64,000 nucleotides of DNA from Xanthomonas sp. 3793 (GCF_024806835.1 NZ_JANTYU010000004.1:653589-717588), one strand, 5' to 3'; positions 29,377 through 39,090 are shown, counted from the stretch's first letter. Program-made: numbers and translations. Notes: generated from the sequence alone by a model not told the origin.

Positions 29377-29410
29377 ACAGCCTTCCATTCTTGACAGCCT
29401 TCCATTCTTG
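29377..29410 (-). repeat. 17-bp tandem duplication in the lipoprotein leader
   Basis: The unit ACAGCCTTCCATTCTTG (plus strand) occurs twice without spacer. On the minus strand each copy carries GGAAGG (a ribosome site) and an ATG, just upstream of the lipoprotein start at 29370. Confidence 0.85.
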
Positions 29411-29556
29411 TCAGGAGAAAATCCTATCAAGAATGCGATGCAGGTCCAGTGGATTGACCGAAAGCACCTCAGTCCAGGAAGGCAGCGCCCCCCCCTCCCA
29501 CACAGAACGCGGCCCGCACTGCCGCCGATTGAACCCGCTCAACGCGATGCACCGTG

Positions 29557-30357
29557 TCACTTGGCTCGGAGCGCGCCCGGAGTAAGCGGCACAGCCGGCG
29601 AATTCGGTGGTCGTGTCAACGCATGCAATATCCGCAGATCCTCGGCATCCAGCGTAGTGGCGCTGTTGCCGCGATAGTGGTGATGGAAGGCCTGCAGCGT
29701 GGCGGCGGGGTCGTCGAGGCTGTAGCCCAGCAGGGCCAGCGCCTGCCAGGGATCGAAATCCGCCGGTGCGGGTGGCGTATCGGGTACGGGCCAGCGGCCG
29801 AAGCCAGCATCGGCCAGGCGTTTCCACGGGAATAGCGGCCCCGGGTCGTTCTTGCGTGCAGGAGCGACGTCTTCATGACCGACGATCTGGGTGCGCGGGA
29901 TGCGCAAGCGCGTGCACAGGTCTTCCAGCAATACCAGCAGGCTGTCGATCTGCGCTGGTGCGAACGGTTCGCTGCCGTCGTTGTCCAGCTCAATGCCGAT
30001 CGAGGCTGAATTGATATCGGTGATGGTGCCCCAGCGGCCGGCACCGCCATGCCAGGCGCGCTGCGCATCGCTGACCAACTGGTAGCGCTGCCCATCCTCG
30101 CCGATCAGGTAATGCGCACTGACGCGGCCGCCGCTGTTGCGCCCACGCAACGTGCTCAGGCTCTGCTGCACCGAGTTCTGGTCGGTGAAGTGCAGCACGA
30201 TCAGGATCGGCCGCCGCGCGTCGTAATTGGGCGACGGCACCCACTGCGCAAGCGGGTTGCGTTGCGGCGCGTGCGCGCAGGCACCCAGCGACAGCGCGGC
30301 CATGCAGACCATGGCCCGCAGCCAGGCCAATGAACACGGATGGGGAGTAGGCGGCAT
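29557..30357 (-). CDS. amiD: N-acetylmuramoyl-L-alanine amidase, AmiD-type lipoprotein
   Basis: The 266-residue product has a lipobox SLGAC (Cys27) and an amidase_2 (AmpD/AmiD) fold. The metal-site elements are ILIVLHFT (first His) and the late GHEDVAPARKNDPGPLFPW (His and Asp ligands). HGGAGRWG and SIGIELDNDG fit the family. A C-terminal helical region (about 205-250, QALALLGYSLDD) resembles the AmiD peptidoglycan-binding extension. It removes peptides from muropeptides at the outer membrane. It diverges from the NlpC/P60-epimerase genes. ATG 30357 was chosen over ATG 30396 for the lipoprotein signal. Confidence 0.9.
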   Translation of the reverse strand: MPPTPHPCSLAWLRAMVCMAALSLGACAHAPQRNPLAQWVPSPNYDARRPILIVLHFTDQNSVQQSLSTLRGRNSGGRVSAHYLIGEDGQRYQLVSDAQRAWHGGAGRWGTITDINSASIGIELDNDGSEPFAPAQIDSLLVLLEDLCTRLRIPRTQIVGHEDVAPARKNDPGPLFPWKRLADAGFGRWPVPDTPPAPADFDPWQALALLGYSLDDPAATLQAFHHHYRGNSATTLDAEDLRILHALTRPPNSPAVPLTPGALRAK

Positions 30358-30835
30358 CGGATTTCTTTTGAAGGCACTCAGAGCGGCTGACTCCATCTGG
30401 CGAATCGACGCCAGCGCGATGCGGATGCTGACGGCTGCAGTGTACGAGAGCAGACGCCGACACCGGGTCACGGCCACGGCCGCTGACGGTAACTGCGGTG
30501 GCTTGTGACCGGTCGCAGGTGGTTCGCCGCGTGAACGGGCTCCGGCGAGTCTGCCTGGCTGCAGACCATGCGGATGGCAAAGCGACGCTCCCACCTTGGC
30601 CCCAACGCGATCTCCGCAGCAACGCCCCATCGATCGAAGCACCCCATGGCGGCAGCACGTCATCAGACCACCGCAAATCGCATGCCTGCGGAGGAGCGAT
30701 CACCGCTTGCGGTCTGCGCACCCCGAGGCGTCCCGCGTACACTCATCATCACGCTTGCAGCGGCAAGGAGGTGAAGGTCGGCGCGCCGTGCTTCCCTCCA
30801 CGCTGCATTGCAGACCCACATGCACTCACTCCGAG
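30358..30835. other. Divergent promoter region between amiD and the NlpC/P60 gene
   Basis: These 478 bases separate two divergent murein-related genes. No coding region with support, and no confident promoter or operator, was recognised. An open frame from 30596 continues in frame into the NlpC/P60 gene but lacks any family resemblance before base 30836. Confidence 0.6.
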
Positions 30836-32248
30836 ATGTTCATGCCCTTGTCGCGCCGCCTGCTGACGTTGCTGTTGATGGCACTTGCGCTGCCCGGTAG
30901 CGCAGCGCCCGGCAGCACTTCAGCTTCACCTGTGGCCCCCTTTGCGGTCAGCCAGGCGCAACTGACAGCGGACTACTGGATCCAGCGCAGCGGCAATGCA
31001 CGGTTGCCGCGTTTGAACGCGGCACAGATCGCCGCCTTCAATGCCCGCCTGTTGCGCGACGATGCGTCCATGCACGATCTGTCGCAGCTGCCCGAGGTCA
31101 TGCCCGGCGACGCGGTACGTGCGCGAATTCAAGCACTGTCGGCGCCGCCGACGCGTGCGCTCTACGGCGCCGATGGACATGTCATCGACCCAGTGCGCCT
31201 GTCGGAGTTGCGCCGCACGCTGGCATTGGATGCGCTCCCCGCAACGGTGGCAGTGCAGTTTGCGCTGGTGGTCCAGCGTGCGGCATTGCGCACCTTCCCC
31301 ACCACCCAGCGCGTATTCACCAGTCCCGACGATCTCGATATCGACCGCTTTCAGGAGTCGGCCCTGTACCCAGGCACGCCGGTCGCGGTGCTGCACACCA
31401 GTGCCGATGGTGCTTGGCGGTTCGTGCTTGCAGCCAATTATGCAGCGTGGATCGCTGCCGACCGGATCGCTGAAGGCAGCCGCGAGCAGGTGTTGCGGTA
31501 CGCACAACGCGGTCCACGCATGCTGGTGACCGGTGCCCGCGTGCAGACTGCATACACCCCGGAGCTACCCGCCGTCTCGGCACTGTCGCTGGACATGGGC
31601 ACCAGCCTGCCCCTGGATGTCGACTGGCCATCGCAGCAGCCGGTCAACGGACAACTTCCACTGGCTGCCCACGTGGTGCAACTGCCGCTACGCGATGTCG
31701 ATGGTCGCTTGCAGCTGGTGCCGGCCCTGGTCCCGCGCGGCGCGGATGTGCACGCCGGTCCCTTGCCGGCAACCGATGCCGCGTTGCTGCGGCAGGCCTT
31801 CAAGTTCCTCGGCGAACGCTATGGCTGGGGCAACGATTACGATGCACGCGATTGCAGCGGTTTTGTGCTGGATATCTACCGCAGCCTGGGGATTGCGCTG
31901 CCACGCAATACCGGCGATCAGGCACGCAGCCCGGCTTTGCGCACGGTTGCGTTCGATGCACGCGCACCGCAGCCGCAACGTCTGCAGCAGCTGGCGCAGC
32001 TGCGTATCGGCGACCTGATCTATATCCCTGGCCACGTGATGCTGGTGATCGGGCATGAGCGTGGCGCGCCCTGGGTGATCCACGATGTCGCCGGCGCCAA
32101 CTATCGCGCTGCCGATGGCAGCGTGCAGCGTGCGCGCCTGAACGGCGTCTCGGTGACGCCGCTGTTGCCGTTGCTGACCACCGATGGCACGCCCTTCGTC
32201 GATCGCATCACCCGCATCCAGCGCATCGCGCCAATTGGCTCCCCATGA
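30836..32248 (+). CDS. Secreted NlpC/P60 endopeptidase with SH3-type domains
   Basis: The 470-residue product has a signal peptide (to about residue 23), two central SH3-like regions (about 140-300) and a C-terminal NlpC/P60 domain. The catalytic Cys is in DCSGFVLDIY, His in PGHVMLVIGH, and a polar residue follows. The order SH3-SH3-NlpC matches enzymes that cut L-Ala-gamma-D-Glu or gamma-D-Glu-diamino acid bonds in murein peptides (YkfC-like). Its stop overlaps the epimerase start by 4 bases (ATGA), so the two are coupled. ATG 30842 is a possible alternative start. Confidence 0.88.
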   Translation: MFMPLSRRLLTLLLMALALPGSAAPGSTSASPVAPFAVSQAQLTADYWIQRSGNARLPRLNAAQIAAFNARLLRDDASMHDLSQLPEVMPGDAVRARIQALSAPPTRALYGADGHVIDPVRLSELRRTLALDALPATVAVQFALVVQRAALRTFPTTQRVFTSPDDLDIDRFQESALYPGTPVAVLHTSADGAWRFVLAANYAAWIAADRIAEGSREQVLRYAQRGPRMLVTGARVQTAYTPELPAVSALSLDMGTSLPLDVDWPSQQPVNGQLPLAAHVVQLPLRDVDGRLQLVPALVPRGADVHAGPLPATDAALLRQAFKFLGERYGWGNDYDARDCSGFVLDIYRSLGIALPRNTGDQARSPALRTVAFDARAPQPQRLQQLAQLRIGDLIYIPGHVMLVIGHERGAPWVIHDVAGANYRAADGSVQRARLNGVSVTPLLPLLTTDGTPFVDRITRIQRIAPIGSP

Positions 32249-33342
32249 AGATCACCGGCTTCCGCCTTGGCATGCTGCGCGTGCCGTTGAAAACTCCGTT
32301 CAAGACCGCGGTACGCACCGTGCAGGCGATCGAGGACGTGGTGGTGCTGCTGCAAACCGATAGCGGCCATATCGGTTATGGCGCCGCGCCGGCCACCGCG
32401 CCGATCACCGGCGATACGCACGGCAGCATCATCGCCGCGATCGGTCACTGCATCGCACCGCGGTTGATCGGCCAGGACGTGGCTGACCTCAATCGACTGT
32501 GCGGGCTGGTGCAACATGCGCTGGAACGCAATACCAGCGCCAAGGCCGCAGTGGAGATCGCACTCTACGATCTGTGGGCGCAGACCTTCGGCGCGCCGCT
32601 CTATCAGCTGCTTGGGGGCGGCACCCCGCGCATCACCACTGACCTCACCATCAGTGCCGATACCATCGACATCATGGTGGCGCAGGCGCAGTCGGCATTG
32701 GGGCGCGGCTATCGGTCGCTGAAGATCAAAGTGGGTAAGGACAGCGCGTCGGATGTCGAACGCGTCAAGGCGATCCACGCAGCCGTCGATGGGCGTGCAT
32801 CGCTGCGCCTGGATGCCAACCAGGGCTGGACACCCAAACAGGCCGTGCGCAGCATGCGCATGCTGGAAGACGCCGGCATCGTGCTGGAATTGCTCGAACA
32901 GCCGGTCAAGGCCGCCGATATCGATGGCCTGGCCTTCGTCACCGCGCGCATCGACACCCCGGTGATGGCCGACGAAAGCGTGTTCTCGCCAATACAGGTG
33001 ATCGACATCATTCAGCGCCGCGCGGCCGACATCGTCAACATCAAGCTGATGAAGACCGGCGGCCTGTCCAATGCCATCCGCATCGCCGATATCGCAGCGC
33101 TGTACGGCGTACCGTGCATGATCGGGTGCATGATCGAATCCAGCATCAGCGTCGCCGCCGCCGTGCATCTGGCGGTGGCCAAGGCCGACAGCATCACCCT
33201 GGCCGACCTGGATGCACCGGCGTTGGGGCAGTTCGATCCTACCGAGGGCGGCGTGCAGTTCGATGAGGCGCAGATCCATATCGATGATTCGCCAGGCCTG
33301 GGCATCCGCCGCATCCGCGGGTTGGAACTGCTGCCCGACTGA
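32245..33342 (+). CDS. L-Ala-D/L-Glu epimerase (enolase superfamily)
   Basis: The 365-residue product is of the muconate-lactonizing subgroup with dipeptide-epimerase residues: KIK catalytic lysine (Lys160/Lys162) in LKIKVGKD; metal ligands Asp190 (DANQGW), Glu218 (LLEQP) and Asp243 (ADES); and second lysine Lys267 in NIKLMKTGG. It converts L-Ala-D-Glu from murein peptides to L-Ala-L-Glu so that it can be degraded. It follows the NlpC/P60 endopeptidase, which would generate the substrate, with a 4-base overlap. Cytoplasmic action requires uptake, and a permease is encoded downstream. Confidence 0.93.
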   Translation: MKITGFRLGMLRVPLKTPFKTAVRTVQAIEDVVVLLQTDSGHIGYGAAPATAPITGDTHGSIIAAIGHCIAPRLIGQDVADLNRLCGLVQHALERNTSAKAAVEIALYDLWAQTFGAPLYQLLGGGTPRITTDLTISADTIDIMVAQAQSALGRGYRSLKIKVGKDSASDVERVKAIHAAVDGRASLRLDANQGWTPKQAVRSMRMLEDAGIVLELLEQPVKAADIDGLAFVTARIDTPVMADESVFSPIQVIDIIQRRAADIVNIKLMKTGGLSNAIRIADIAALYGVPCMIGCMIESSISVAAAVHLAVAKADSITLADLDAPALGQFDPTEGGVQFDEAQIHIDDSPGLGIRRIRGLELLPD

Positions 33343-33643
33343 CCTGGCCATCGCAGGCGGCATATCGGGCGTCAAGCGACGGAGCGCTCGACTGGGACGC
33401 AGGCATGCCCTCGCCGCCTGCCTGCGTGATCCGCACGGCAAAAAACCATGCACGCAACGATGGCGATTCCAGGGCATCGCCATGGCCCGCACATGCAGTC
33501 GTCATCGCCATGCGCCACACACCCGCATTGCTGGGTACAGTAGGCCTGCCCGCCCCGATGCCATCGGGTGCGGCACGCGTGTCGTCGTCCGCACAGAGAC
33601 ACCGCATTCCTCACCAGCTCGTCCCTTGCCGTCCGGAGTCCGC
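33343..33643. other. Intergenic region between epimerase and L,D-transpeptidase
   Basis: These 301 bases contain open frames without family resemblance. The only signal used is the GGAG ribosome site 5 bases before ATG 33644. Whether the downstream genes share the upstream promoter cannot be told. Confidence 0.5.
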
Positions 33644-34420
33644 ATGCGCCTTGCCATCCTGTTGCGATCCACCCTGCTGCTGGCGCTCGCACTGTGCAGC
33701 AGCGGCGTCCAAGCAGGCGAGCCGATCCAGGCGCTGCGGCAGGCACGGGCGTTGATCGTGGTGACCACACCGGACTGGAACAGCACCCAGGCACGACTGC
33801 AGACCTTTGCGCGTGTGGATGGCACATGGGTACCGGCCGCACCCGGATTTGCCGTGGCACTCGGCCGTCACGGCAGCGCCTGGGGCGAAGGTCTGCACCC
33901 GGCACAGTCGCAAGGTCCGCACAAACGCGAAGGCGATGGCCGCAGTCCGGCCGGGGTGTTCGCCATCGGCCCGGCATTTGGGTATTCCACCAGCATCGAC
34001 AGCGCCATGCCGTATCAGGCGATGAGCGCCACGCATTACTGCATGGATGTGCCCAGCTCGCCGCTGTACAACCGCATCGTCGATGCCGCGCAGGTCGGTG
34101 AAGCGGCGGTGGCCGGCTCCACCGAGCCTATGCGCCTGGATCTGCGCCATCCCGGCGATGCGCGCTACCGCGAAGGTTTCGTCATCGCGCATAACCCCAA
34201 CAACATCGCCGGGCGCGGCAGCTGCATCTTTGCGCATCTGTGGCGCACGCCGGGGCAGTTCACCGCTGGCTGCACGGCGATGGAGCCTGCCGACATGCAG
34301 CGTCTGCTGGCGTGGTTGAAACCTGCCGACAAGCCGCTATTCGTGTTGTTGCCGCGTGCCGACTATGCGCGCCTGCAAGCGCAATGGCAGCTGCCCGAGC
34401 TGGGCGAGGCCGCCCCATGA
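33644..34420 (+). CDS. L,D-transpeptidase-fold (YkuD-type) secreted protein
   Basis: The 258-residue product has a signal peptide ending QAGE (about 1-24). The catalytic YkuD element is HLWRTPGQFTAGCTAM, with His198 and nucleophile Cys210, the H-x(8-12)-GC motif of this family. GDGRSPAGVFAIGPAFGY precedes it and aligns with the family's TP-G-x-F/Y loop. It probably crosslinks or trims peptidoglycan in the periplasm; the exact reaction is unknown. The next gene overlaps by 4 bases (ATGA). Confidence 0.88.
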   Translation: MRLAILLRSTLLLALALCSSGVQAGEPIQALRQARALIVVTTPDWNSTQARLQTFARVDGTWVPAAPGFAVALGRHGSAWGEGLHPAQSQGPHKREGDGRSPAGVFAIGPAFGYSTSIDSAMPYQAMSATHYCMDVPSSPLYNRIVDAAQVGEAAVAGSTEPMRLDLRHPGDARYREGFVIAHNPNNIAGRGSCIFAHLWRTPGQFTAGCTAMEPADMQRLLAWLKPADKPLFVLLPRADYARLQAQWQLPELGEAAP

Positions 34421-35724
34421 GCACGCCAACGCCGCCGCCCGATAGCACCGGCCTGATGCGTGTCGTCAGCCGCTGGCAGATCGTCGGCTTGTCGATCAAC
34501 GATGTCATCGGCAGCGGCATCTATCTCTTGCCTGCGGCCACCGCTGCACTGCTGGGGCCGATGAGCCTGTGGGCGGTGATGCTGGCCGGGCTGGCAGTGG
34601 CCTTGCTGGTGCTGTGTTACGCGCAGGCAGCAAGTTATTTCGACACGCCCGGCGGCAGTTATCTCTACACGCGCGAGGCGTTTGGCCCGTTTGTCGGGTT
34701 CCAGATCGGCTGGATGATCTGGCTCACCCGCATCAGCTCGGCGGCGGCCTTGAGCAACGGCCTGGCCGATGCGGTGGCGCGGTTCTGGCCCACCGCCTCC
34801 ACCGATGCCTGGGCGCGTACCTTGGTGGTGGTCGGCTCGCTGGGTGTGCTGACCGCGATCAACGTGATCGGCGTGAAGTCGGCCGCGCGTACCGGCATCG
34901 CGCTGGTGATCGGCAAACTGGTGCCGTTGCTGTTGTTCGTGGCGATCGGGCTGTTCTATGTGGACTGGTCGTGGGCGTTTGCCGGCACGTCCCCGGACCT
35001 GCGCGACCTGGGCAATCTCGGCGAAGCCGCACTGCTGCTGCTGTTTGCATACGCGGGTTTCGAGAACATTCCCGCAGCTGCCGGCGAATACCGCAATCCG
35101 CGCCGCGACGTGCCATTTGCGCTCATCACCATGATCGTGACGGTGACCTTGATCTATGCCGCGGTGCAGGTTGTCGCACAAGGCACGCTGCCCAATCTCG
35201 CGGCCTCGCCGACACCGTTGGCGGATGCAGCCAGCGGCTTCGGCGGCGAAGCGCTGGCGCTGATTCTCACCGTGGGCGCCACCATTTCCATCCTGGGCAC
35301 GACCAGCAACACGGTGATGCTCGGGCCGCGCTTTTTGTTTGCGCTTGCGCAGGACGGTTACGGGCCGGCGTTTCTGGCGCGCGTGCATCCGCGTTTTCAT
35401 ACCCCCGCAGCAGCGGTGCTCACCCAGGGCGTGTTGTCGCTGGCGCTCGCATTGTCGGGTTCGTTCACCCAGCTGGCGCTGCTGTCGATGGTCACGCGCC
35501 TGTTCGCCTACATCGGCACGGCGGCGGCGGTGATCGTGCTGGCACGCCGCTATCGGCAACGCACCGATACGTTGCGGTTGCCGGGAGGCCCGCTTATTCC
35601 CATCGCGGCCTTGCTGCTGTCGCTCGGCTTGCTGGCCAGCGCCAGCTGGCAGAATCTGGCCGCGGCAGGCGTGGCATTGCTGGTGGGCTGGGCGTTTTAC
35701 CTGTTTCCGCGCGGGCCGGTGTAG
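34417..35724 (+). CDS. APC-family amino acid permease
   Basis: The 435-residue protein has 12 predicted transmembrane segments. The N-terminal QIVGLSINDVIGSGIYLLP is the APC signature (G-S-G-I in unwound TM1); GGSYLYTREAFG and the TM6-like FAYAGFENIPAAAGE also fit. It starts within the stop of the L,D-transpeptidase gene (4-base overlap), so translation is coupled. In this context it could import amino acids or peptides released from murein, but the substrate is not evident from sequence. Confidence 0.9.
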   Translation: MSTPTPPPDSTGLMRVVSRWQIVGLSINDVIGSGIYLLPAATAALLGPMSLWAVMLAGLAVALLVLCYAQAASYFDTPGGSYLYTREAFGPFVGFQIGWMIWLTRISSAAALSNGLADAVARFWPTASTDAWARTLVVVGSLGVLTAINVIGVKSAARTGIALVIGKLVPLLLFVAIGLFYVDWSWAFAGTSPDLRDLGNLGEAALLLLFAYAGFENIPAAAGEYRNPRRDVPFALITMIVTVTLIYAAVQVVAQGTLPNLAASPTPLADAASGFGGEALALILTVGATISILGTTSNTVMLGPRFLFALAQDGYGPAFLARVHPRFHTPAAAVLTQGVLSLALALSGSFTQLALLSMVTRLFAYIGTAAAVIVLARRYRQRTDTLRLPGGPLIPIAALLLSLGLLASASWQNLAAAGVALLVGWAFYLFPRGPV

Positions 35725-35810
35725 CGGCTTCGCAACGCGCTCGCGCCGCGCTCACGCACCTCTAACCGGGTACGCCCAACGCTGCGCCCTCACCTGCATG
35801 GGAGCTTGCG

Positions 35811-36308
35811 ATGAAACTGCGCCGCGTCTACAGCACACCCGATCTTGCAAGCGCGCAACGCGTGCTGCAGGCCGCGCGCAGCGCCGGCATCGACAATGAG
35901 GCGTTGTCGCTGATCGCACGCTCGGATATCGAACTGCACGATGTGCCGGACGAGCGCAAGGATGCCAAGACCGATTTCGTGCCCGCCGCAGCGCGCGGTG
36001 CAGCCACCGGTGGCGCAGCCGGGTTGGTGGCAGGCCTGGTGGCAGTGGCGGTACCGCCGATCGGCCTGACCCTGGCTGGCGTGGGCGTGATGGCCCTGGC
36101 CGGCGCCCTGGTGGGCAGCTGGTCGTCGGCCCTGGTCGGCGCCACCGTGCCCGACCCGGTACGGCGTCAGTTCGAAGACGAAATCGAGGCCGGCCGCGTC
36201 CTGGTCGTCATCGATGCCGACGAACAGGCGCTGCAGGCGGCGGAGTCGTCAGTCGCCGCCGCTGGCGCCAAATCGCTGCCATACCAGTCAGCCTCGGCAG
36301 CGGTATGA
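35811..36308 (+). CDS. Glycine-zipper membrane protein (165 residues)
   Basis: A soluble N-terminal segment (RVYSTPDLASAQRVLQAARSAG, resembling a ferredoxin-like sensor half) is followed by two Gly/Ala-rich hydrophobic stretches (about 66-87 and 90-112) with GxxxG spacing. A C-terminal soluble segment containing VLVVIDADE completes the protein. Proteins with this layout are often stress-linked. A GGAG site precedes the ATG. The family is not named with confidence. Confidence 0.75.
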   Translation: MKLRRVYSTPDLASAQRVLQAARSAGIDNEALSLIARSDIELHDVPDERKDAKTDFVPAAARGAATGGAAGLVAGLVAVAVPPIGLTLAGVGVMALAGALVGSWSSALVGATVPDPVRRQFEDEIEAGRVLVVIDADEQALQAAESSVAAAGAKSLPYQSASAAV

Positions 36309-36476
36309 AACGCATGGGCTGCGGGTGCGCGCAGCACACCTGTTCCCGATCGCCGAGCGATATGCAACTGCAACTGCACTTGCGGCGGGTCTTGACCCAA
36401 CCATCACCTCGCGTGCCGCGCTGTTAACACCTCGCTGCTTAGCTTGGTTCGCACATTCGCAACGACGGAGACGAGC

Positions 36477-36809
36477 ATGAACGTGCCGTACCAGATCCCG
36501 GGCCGCGCACCGGACGAGGACCGCAGCCAAAACGTATCCAATTACTGGCGTGAGCGTTTCACCGAAGAGCCGTACTACACCGAAGGCGACCGTTACGAAG
36601 ATTACGAAGGCGCCTATCTCGTAGGACATGAAGCACGCATCCGCGAGAATGCACGTGCCTACGATCAGGTCGAGGCCGAATTGCATCGCGACTGGGAAGC
36701 CAAGCGCGGCACCGATGGCCTGAGCTGGAGCAAGGCGCGCCACGCCGTCAAGCGCGCGTGGGAAAACGCCACCGATTTCGTCTCTGGCGACAGCAAATCC
36801 AAGCCGTAA
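36477..36809 (+). CDS. Hypothetical acidic/aromatic small protein (110 residues)
   Basis: The protein is soluble, without signal peptide, and rich in Tyr, Glu and Arg (YWRERFTEEPYY, DRYEDYEGAYLVGHEARIRENARAYD). It ends with AWENATDFVSGDS. The layout resembles stress-response proteins in which an aromatic/acidic segment precedes an amphipathic helix, but no family is certain. A GGAG site lies 8 bases upstream and a hairpin follows the stop. Confidence 0.7.
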   Translation: MNVPYQIPGRAPDEDRSQNVSNYWRERFTEEPYYTEGDRYEDYEGAYLVGHEARIRENARAYDQVEAELHRDWEAKRGTDGLSWSKARHAVKRAWENATDFVSGDSKSKP

Positions 36810-36812
36810 CCA

Positions 36813-36839
36813 ACAACGCCACCGTCACGGTGGCGTTGT
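36813..36839. terminator. Hairpin between convergent genes 36477 and 36864
   Basis: A perfect 12-bp stem (ACAACGCCACCG / CGGTGGCGTTGT, loop TCA) lies 3 bases after the plus-strand stop and 25 bases beyond the minus-strand gene end. It is a likely bidirectional terminator without a long T-run. Confidence 0.7.
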
Positions 36840-36863
36840 CGTCTCAGTGCCAGTGCCTGTCAG

Positions 36864-37298
36864 TCAGTCCAATGGCGGCGGCGCGACGCGCGAGGTGTAT
36901 GCAGTCGTATCCGCTTCCATCGCATCGCGGGTGTTCTTCTGCACGGCCACTGCGCCAAACAGGCTCAATGCATACGCCATTGCATAAAAGCCTTTTTCGC
37001 TCAGCAGCAAGGTGGCGTTGAACAAGCCGATTGCCAGCAGCACCAGCGCGATAATCAGCGAAAACCAGCAGATGGCGTAGTAAAGGCCTGTCACCGGGAT
37101 TCCATCCGCGCGGTCACGCACGCTCTTCTGCAACGACACCGATGCGAACAGGCCAAACAACAGCAGCGTGAAGTAATAGCCCTTCTCGTTGAGCAACATC
37201 TGCGCGTTCCATAGACCGATCAAATACGCAGCGCCGCCCGCCAGCAAAGCGGCCCACGACGCGGCGATAAAGGCAAACGAGGTTTTTTGCGTGGCCAT
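36864..37298 (-). CDS. YiaA/YiaB-family inner-membrane protein
   Basis: The 144-residue product has four predicted transmembrane segments arranged as two similar halves ([19 protein letters not shown] and [20 protein letters not shown]). Each is followed by a LL(N/S)EKG(Y/F)Y element and a (Q)K(S/N)(V/T)RD element, the internal repeat of the YiaAB domain. E. coli YiaA and YiaB are single-repeat relatives of unknown function. Confidence 0.88.
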   Translation of the reverse strand: MATQKTSFAFIAASWAALLAGGAAYLIGLWNAQMLLNEKGYYFTLLLFGLFASVSLQKSVRDRADGIPVTGLYYAICWFSLIIALVLLAIGLFNATLLLSEKGFYAMAYALSLFGAVAVQKNTRDAMEADTTAYTSRVAPPPLD

Positions 37299-37480
37299 GG
37301 AAACTCCTTTTCATGGTGAAACTGCATGATGAAACAACGATGTGAGACGCGGCCGGCCTGCGGAGAGTGACCTGCGACAAGGGCGGCCCCGGTAGCGTCG
37401 TGTAAGGTACTTGAAAACCCGACGCGGAACACGTTGCGGGAGGGCTGCAGCGCGACCGTGCCCATCCCCTGGAGGACCTC

Positions 37481-38659
37481 ATGTCTATCCGTCGTCTGCT
37501 CGCCCTGGCCTGTTCGGCCACCCTGTTCACCACCGGTGCCGCCCTGGCCGCACCTGCGGCCGCTCCCGCGGCCTCCATCCCCAAGGCGCAATGGCCCTTT
37601 CAGGCCGCCACCGTCGCCGACTTCGACGAGCCCTGGGCAATGACTTTCCTGCCCGACGGTACGCTGCTGGTCAGCGAAAAGCGCGGCGCGCTGATGCGTC
37701 TGGACCCCAAGACCCAGCGCAAGAGCGCGGTGACCGGTGTTCCGGCAGTCGCTTACGGTGGCCAGGGTGGGTTTGGCGATGTCCTGGCCCATCCGCGCTT
37801 TGCCAAGAACGGCCTGGTCTATGTGAGCTACGCCGAACCCGGCCAGGGCGACACCCGCGGCGCGGCAGTCGCGCGCGCCAAGCTCACGCTGGATGCCACC
37901 GGAGGCGGCACCTTGTCCGAGCTCAAGGTTATCTGGCGTCAGACCCCCAAGGTCTCCGGCAATGGCCACTTCGGCCATCGGCTCGCGTTTGGCCCGGACG
38001 GCAAGCTGTGGATCACCTCCAGCGAGCGCCAGAAGTTCGATCCGGCGCAGGACATGAAAGCCAATCTCGGCAAGTTGATCCGTCTCAACGACGACGGCAG
38101 CGTGCCGGCCGACAACCCGTTCGCCGCGCAAGGTGGCGTGGCCGCGCAGGTGTGGTCGCTGGGTCATCGCAACATCCTGGGTATTGCGTTCGACGGCAAG
38201 GGCCGGTTGTGGGAGCACGAAATGGGCCCGGCAGGCGGCGATGAGCTCAACCTGATCCAGCGCGGCGCCAATTATGGCTACCCGATCGTTTCCAACGGCG
38301 ATCACTACGACGGCAGGCCGATTCCCGACCACAACACGCGCCCGGAATTTGCCGCCCCCAAGATCAGCTGGACGCCGGTGATCTCGCCGGCGGGTTTTGT
38401 GATCTACAACGGCACGCAATTCCCGGCGTGGCGCGGCCAGGGCTTCATCGGCGGCCTGTCGTCGATGGCGCTGGTGCAGGTCTCGCTGGGCGATCAGCCA
38501 CGCGAAGTTGCCCGGTACGACATGGGCGCACGCATCCGCGAAGTGGAGCAAGGCCCCGATGGCGCGCTGTGGCTGCTGGAAGACGAGGCCAGCGGCAGCA
38601 CCGGCCGTCTGCTCAAGCTCACGCCCAAGAGCAAGGCCGCGGTGGAAAACGACGCGTGA
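37481..38659 (+). CDS. PQQ-type sugar dehydrogenase (Asd/YliI-like)
   Basis: The 392-residue product has a signal peptide (about 1-23) and a six-bladed beta-propeller of the glucose/sorbosone dehydrogenase family. Recognisable elements are [50 protein letters not shown] with the catalytic His region, and [21 protein letters not shown] and [16 protein letters not shown] also fit. E. coli YliI (Asd) is a soluble PQQ-dependent aldose dehydrogenase in the periplasm, and this is the closest match. A GGAG site precedes the ATG; a long perfect hairpin follows the stop. Confidence 0.9.
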   Translation: MSIRRLLALACSATLFTTGAALAAPAAAPAASIPKAQWPFQAATVADFDEPWAMTFLPDGTLLVSEKRGALMRLDPKTQRKSAVTGVPAVAYGGQGGFGDVLAHPRFAKNGLVYVSYAEPGQGDTRGAAVARAKLTLDATGGGTLSELKVIWRQTPKVSGNGHFGHRLAFGPDGKLWITSSERQKFDPAQDMKANLGKLIRLNDDGSVPADNPFAAQGGVAAQVWSLGHRNILGIAFDGKGRLWEHEMGPAGGDELNLIQRGANYGYPIVSNGDHYDGRPIPDHNTRPEFAAPKISWTPVISPAGFVIYNGTQFPAWRGQGFIGGLSSMALVQVSLGDQPREVARYDMGARIREVEQGPDGALWLLEDEASGSTGRLLKLTPKSKAAVENDA

Positions 38660-39090
38660 GCGGCGCGATCTAGGCCATTGCCGGCACTGTCTGCGCGTCT
38701 CGATGCGCAGACAGTGCCGGAGGCATAGGGGGACGCGCTCTGTCTTGCATCACCATGTGCATCCCATGCCGGCGATTTTCTCTGGCCGGCGCTTCGCACT
38801 CAGCACGGGCACGATCTATTGCTGGCAGCGGAGGCCGGTGCGCTGTCGCGCATATCCGCCTGCAGCAATGATGGCATCAAAACGATGGCATCAAGGTGCG
38901 CGTGCACCGATGTCGGCACGCACCTGCGCTGCGGCAGCAGGCAAGGCCCGCTCACCCTGCCACCTCACGCGACAACGGCCCTGCCATCACAAGCGGCAGC
39001 CAGCGGCGTCTTGATCAGGTCTTGCACGTGATCGCATCGCAGACGACGACCTATCGCCGCGATGGTGCTCCACCGTCTTGGCCAGCGCAC
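38660..39090. other. Intergenic region after the sugar dehydrogenase
   Basis: This 431-base gap between convergent genes contains the strong hairpin at 38681-38720. The rest (about 370 bases) shows nothing I could recognise as coding or regulatory. Confidence 0.6.
38681..38720 (+). terminator. 16-bp perfect hairpin after the sugar dehydrogenase
   Basis: CCGGCACTGTCTGCGC and GCGCAGACAGTGCCGG are exact inverted repeats with an 8-base loop, 21 bases after the stop. There is no T-run, but the stem is very stable and could end or protect the transcript. Confidence 0.75.
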
